From NCBI GenBank assembly GCA_913009765.1, contig CAJVYT010000249.1:1-6590 (forward strand): DNA of 6,590 bases, read 5' to 3'. A program made the position numbers and the translations under genes. Below the pieces are notes generated by a model. The model did no database searches. It was given only the letters and a program-made list of their open reading frames with translations, and was not told the DNA's origin. Shown piece after piece: positions 6,469-6,590 of this stretch. Every line of letters begins with the position of its first letter. The stretch's first letter is position 1. This stretch comes from an uncultured candidate division Zixibacteria bacterium (GTDB lineage Bacteria > Zixibacteria > MSB-5A5 > GN15 > FEB-12).

Positions 6469-6590
6469 CTCCGGGACTCACAATTTTTATAAAATAAAGT
6501 CTTGCAGTAGAAGTAAAATAAATCTTTAGAGAAGAAAAGATTCTTATGTTGGGCGGGATATTTGAATCGGTCAATGAAGATAGTTGTATC
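6469..6590 (-). promoter_or_regulatory. Upstream region of the cas operon, weak promoter candidates
   Basis: This AT-rich stretch precedes the first frame of the operon and should hold its promoter. The best minus-strand pair I see is TTTACT (6517-6512) and TTTTAT (6494-6489) with 17 bases between, each matching consensus at four of six positions; a TATAAA sits at 6491-6486 without a well-spaced -35. A TTGACC lies further out at 6574-6569 but has no good -10. Two arms of 7 bp (AATCTTT at 6521-6527, AAAGATT at 6536-6542) flank an 8-base loop and could be an operator or chance in AT-rich DNA. On the plus strand, ATG at 6546 opens 15 codons to the window end (MLGGIFESVNEDSCI), which I do not recognise. 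No CRISPR repeat is present. Confidence 0.3.

Noticed and set aside
6546..6590. Start of a divergent plus-strand gene (15 codons open to the window end)
   Set aside because: Too short to judge; only a weak purine-rich stretch precedes the ATG and the peptide is not recognisable.
196..6590. CRISPR array
   Set aside because: I see no spaced direct repeats anywhere in the genomic part; in type I-C the array usually lies beyond cas2, which is off this contig.

Overview
This window is the interference half of a type I-C CRISPR-Cas operon, all on the minus strand. In transcription order (right to left) it holds a short cas3 N-terminal remnant (6468-6292), cas3 (6291-4087), cas5c (4068-3352), cas8c (3374-1422) with a predicted internally translated cas11c (1934-1422), and cas7c (1425-337). 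The host is a bacterium with strong AGGAGG ribosome binding sites and moderate-to-low GC (hand counts of 40-45% in two 177-base stretches near the right end). I cannot name the taxon. The presence of adapter sequence says this is a short-read contig, quite possibly metagenomic.

Right end (6469-6590): a short AT-rich upstream region that should contain the operon promoter. It has only weak promoter-like hexamers and a 7-bp inverted repeat. Next, 6292-6468 encodes 58 codons that are clearly the beginning of a type I-C Cas3 HD domain, ending in TAA directly against the ATG of the full-length cas3 and in the same frame. The full-length cas3 has its own complete HD domain and all helicase motifs.

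Centre (1422-4086): cas5c and cas8c overlap by 23 bases, and cas8c and cas7c by 4 bases (ATGA), so the genes are tightly coupled. Cas8c carries an excellent Shine-Dalgarno sequence before Met481, which predicts a separate 170-residue Cas11c small subunit. Cas5c lacks two of the three residues reported as catalytic in the Bacillus halodurans enzyme. Cas7c is longer than usual because of a Lys/Glu-rich insertion.

Left end: the genomic sequence stops at about 196. Positions 138-195 are an exact Illumina TruSeq universal (P5) adapter, and 1-137 is poly-T and noise of the kind produced by read-through past the adapter. The expected cas4-cas1-cas2 genes and the CRISPR array are therefore missing. 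The 141 bases left after cas7c (196-336) do not contain a recognisable cas4 start.

Together, Cas5c should process the pre-crRNA, Cas5c, Cas7c, Cas8c and Cas11c should form the crRNA-guided Cascade that recognises target DNA, and Cas3 should unwind and degrade it. No adaptation genes and no array are visible.
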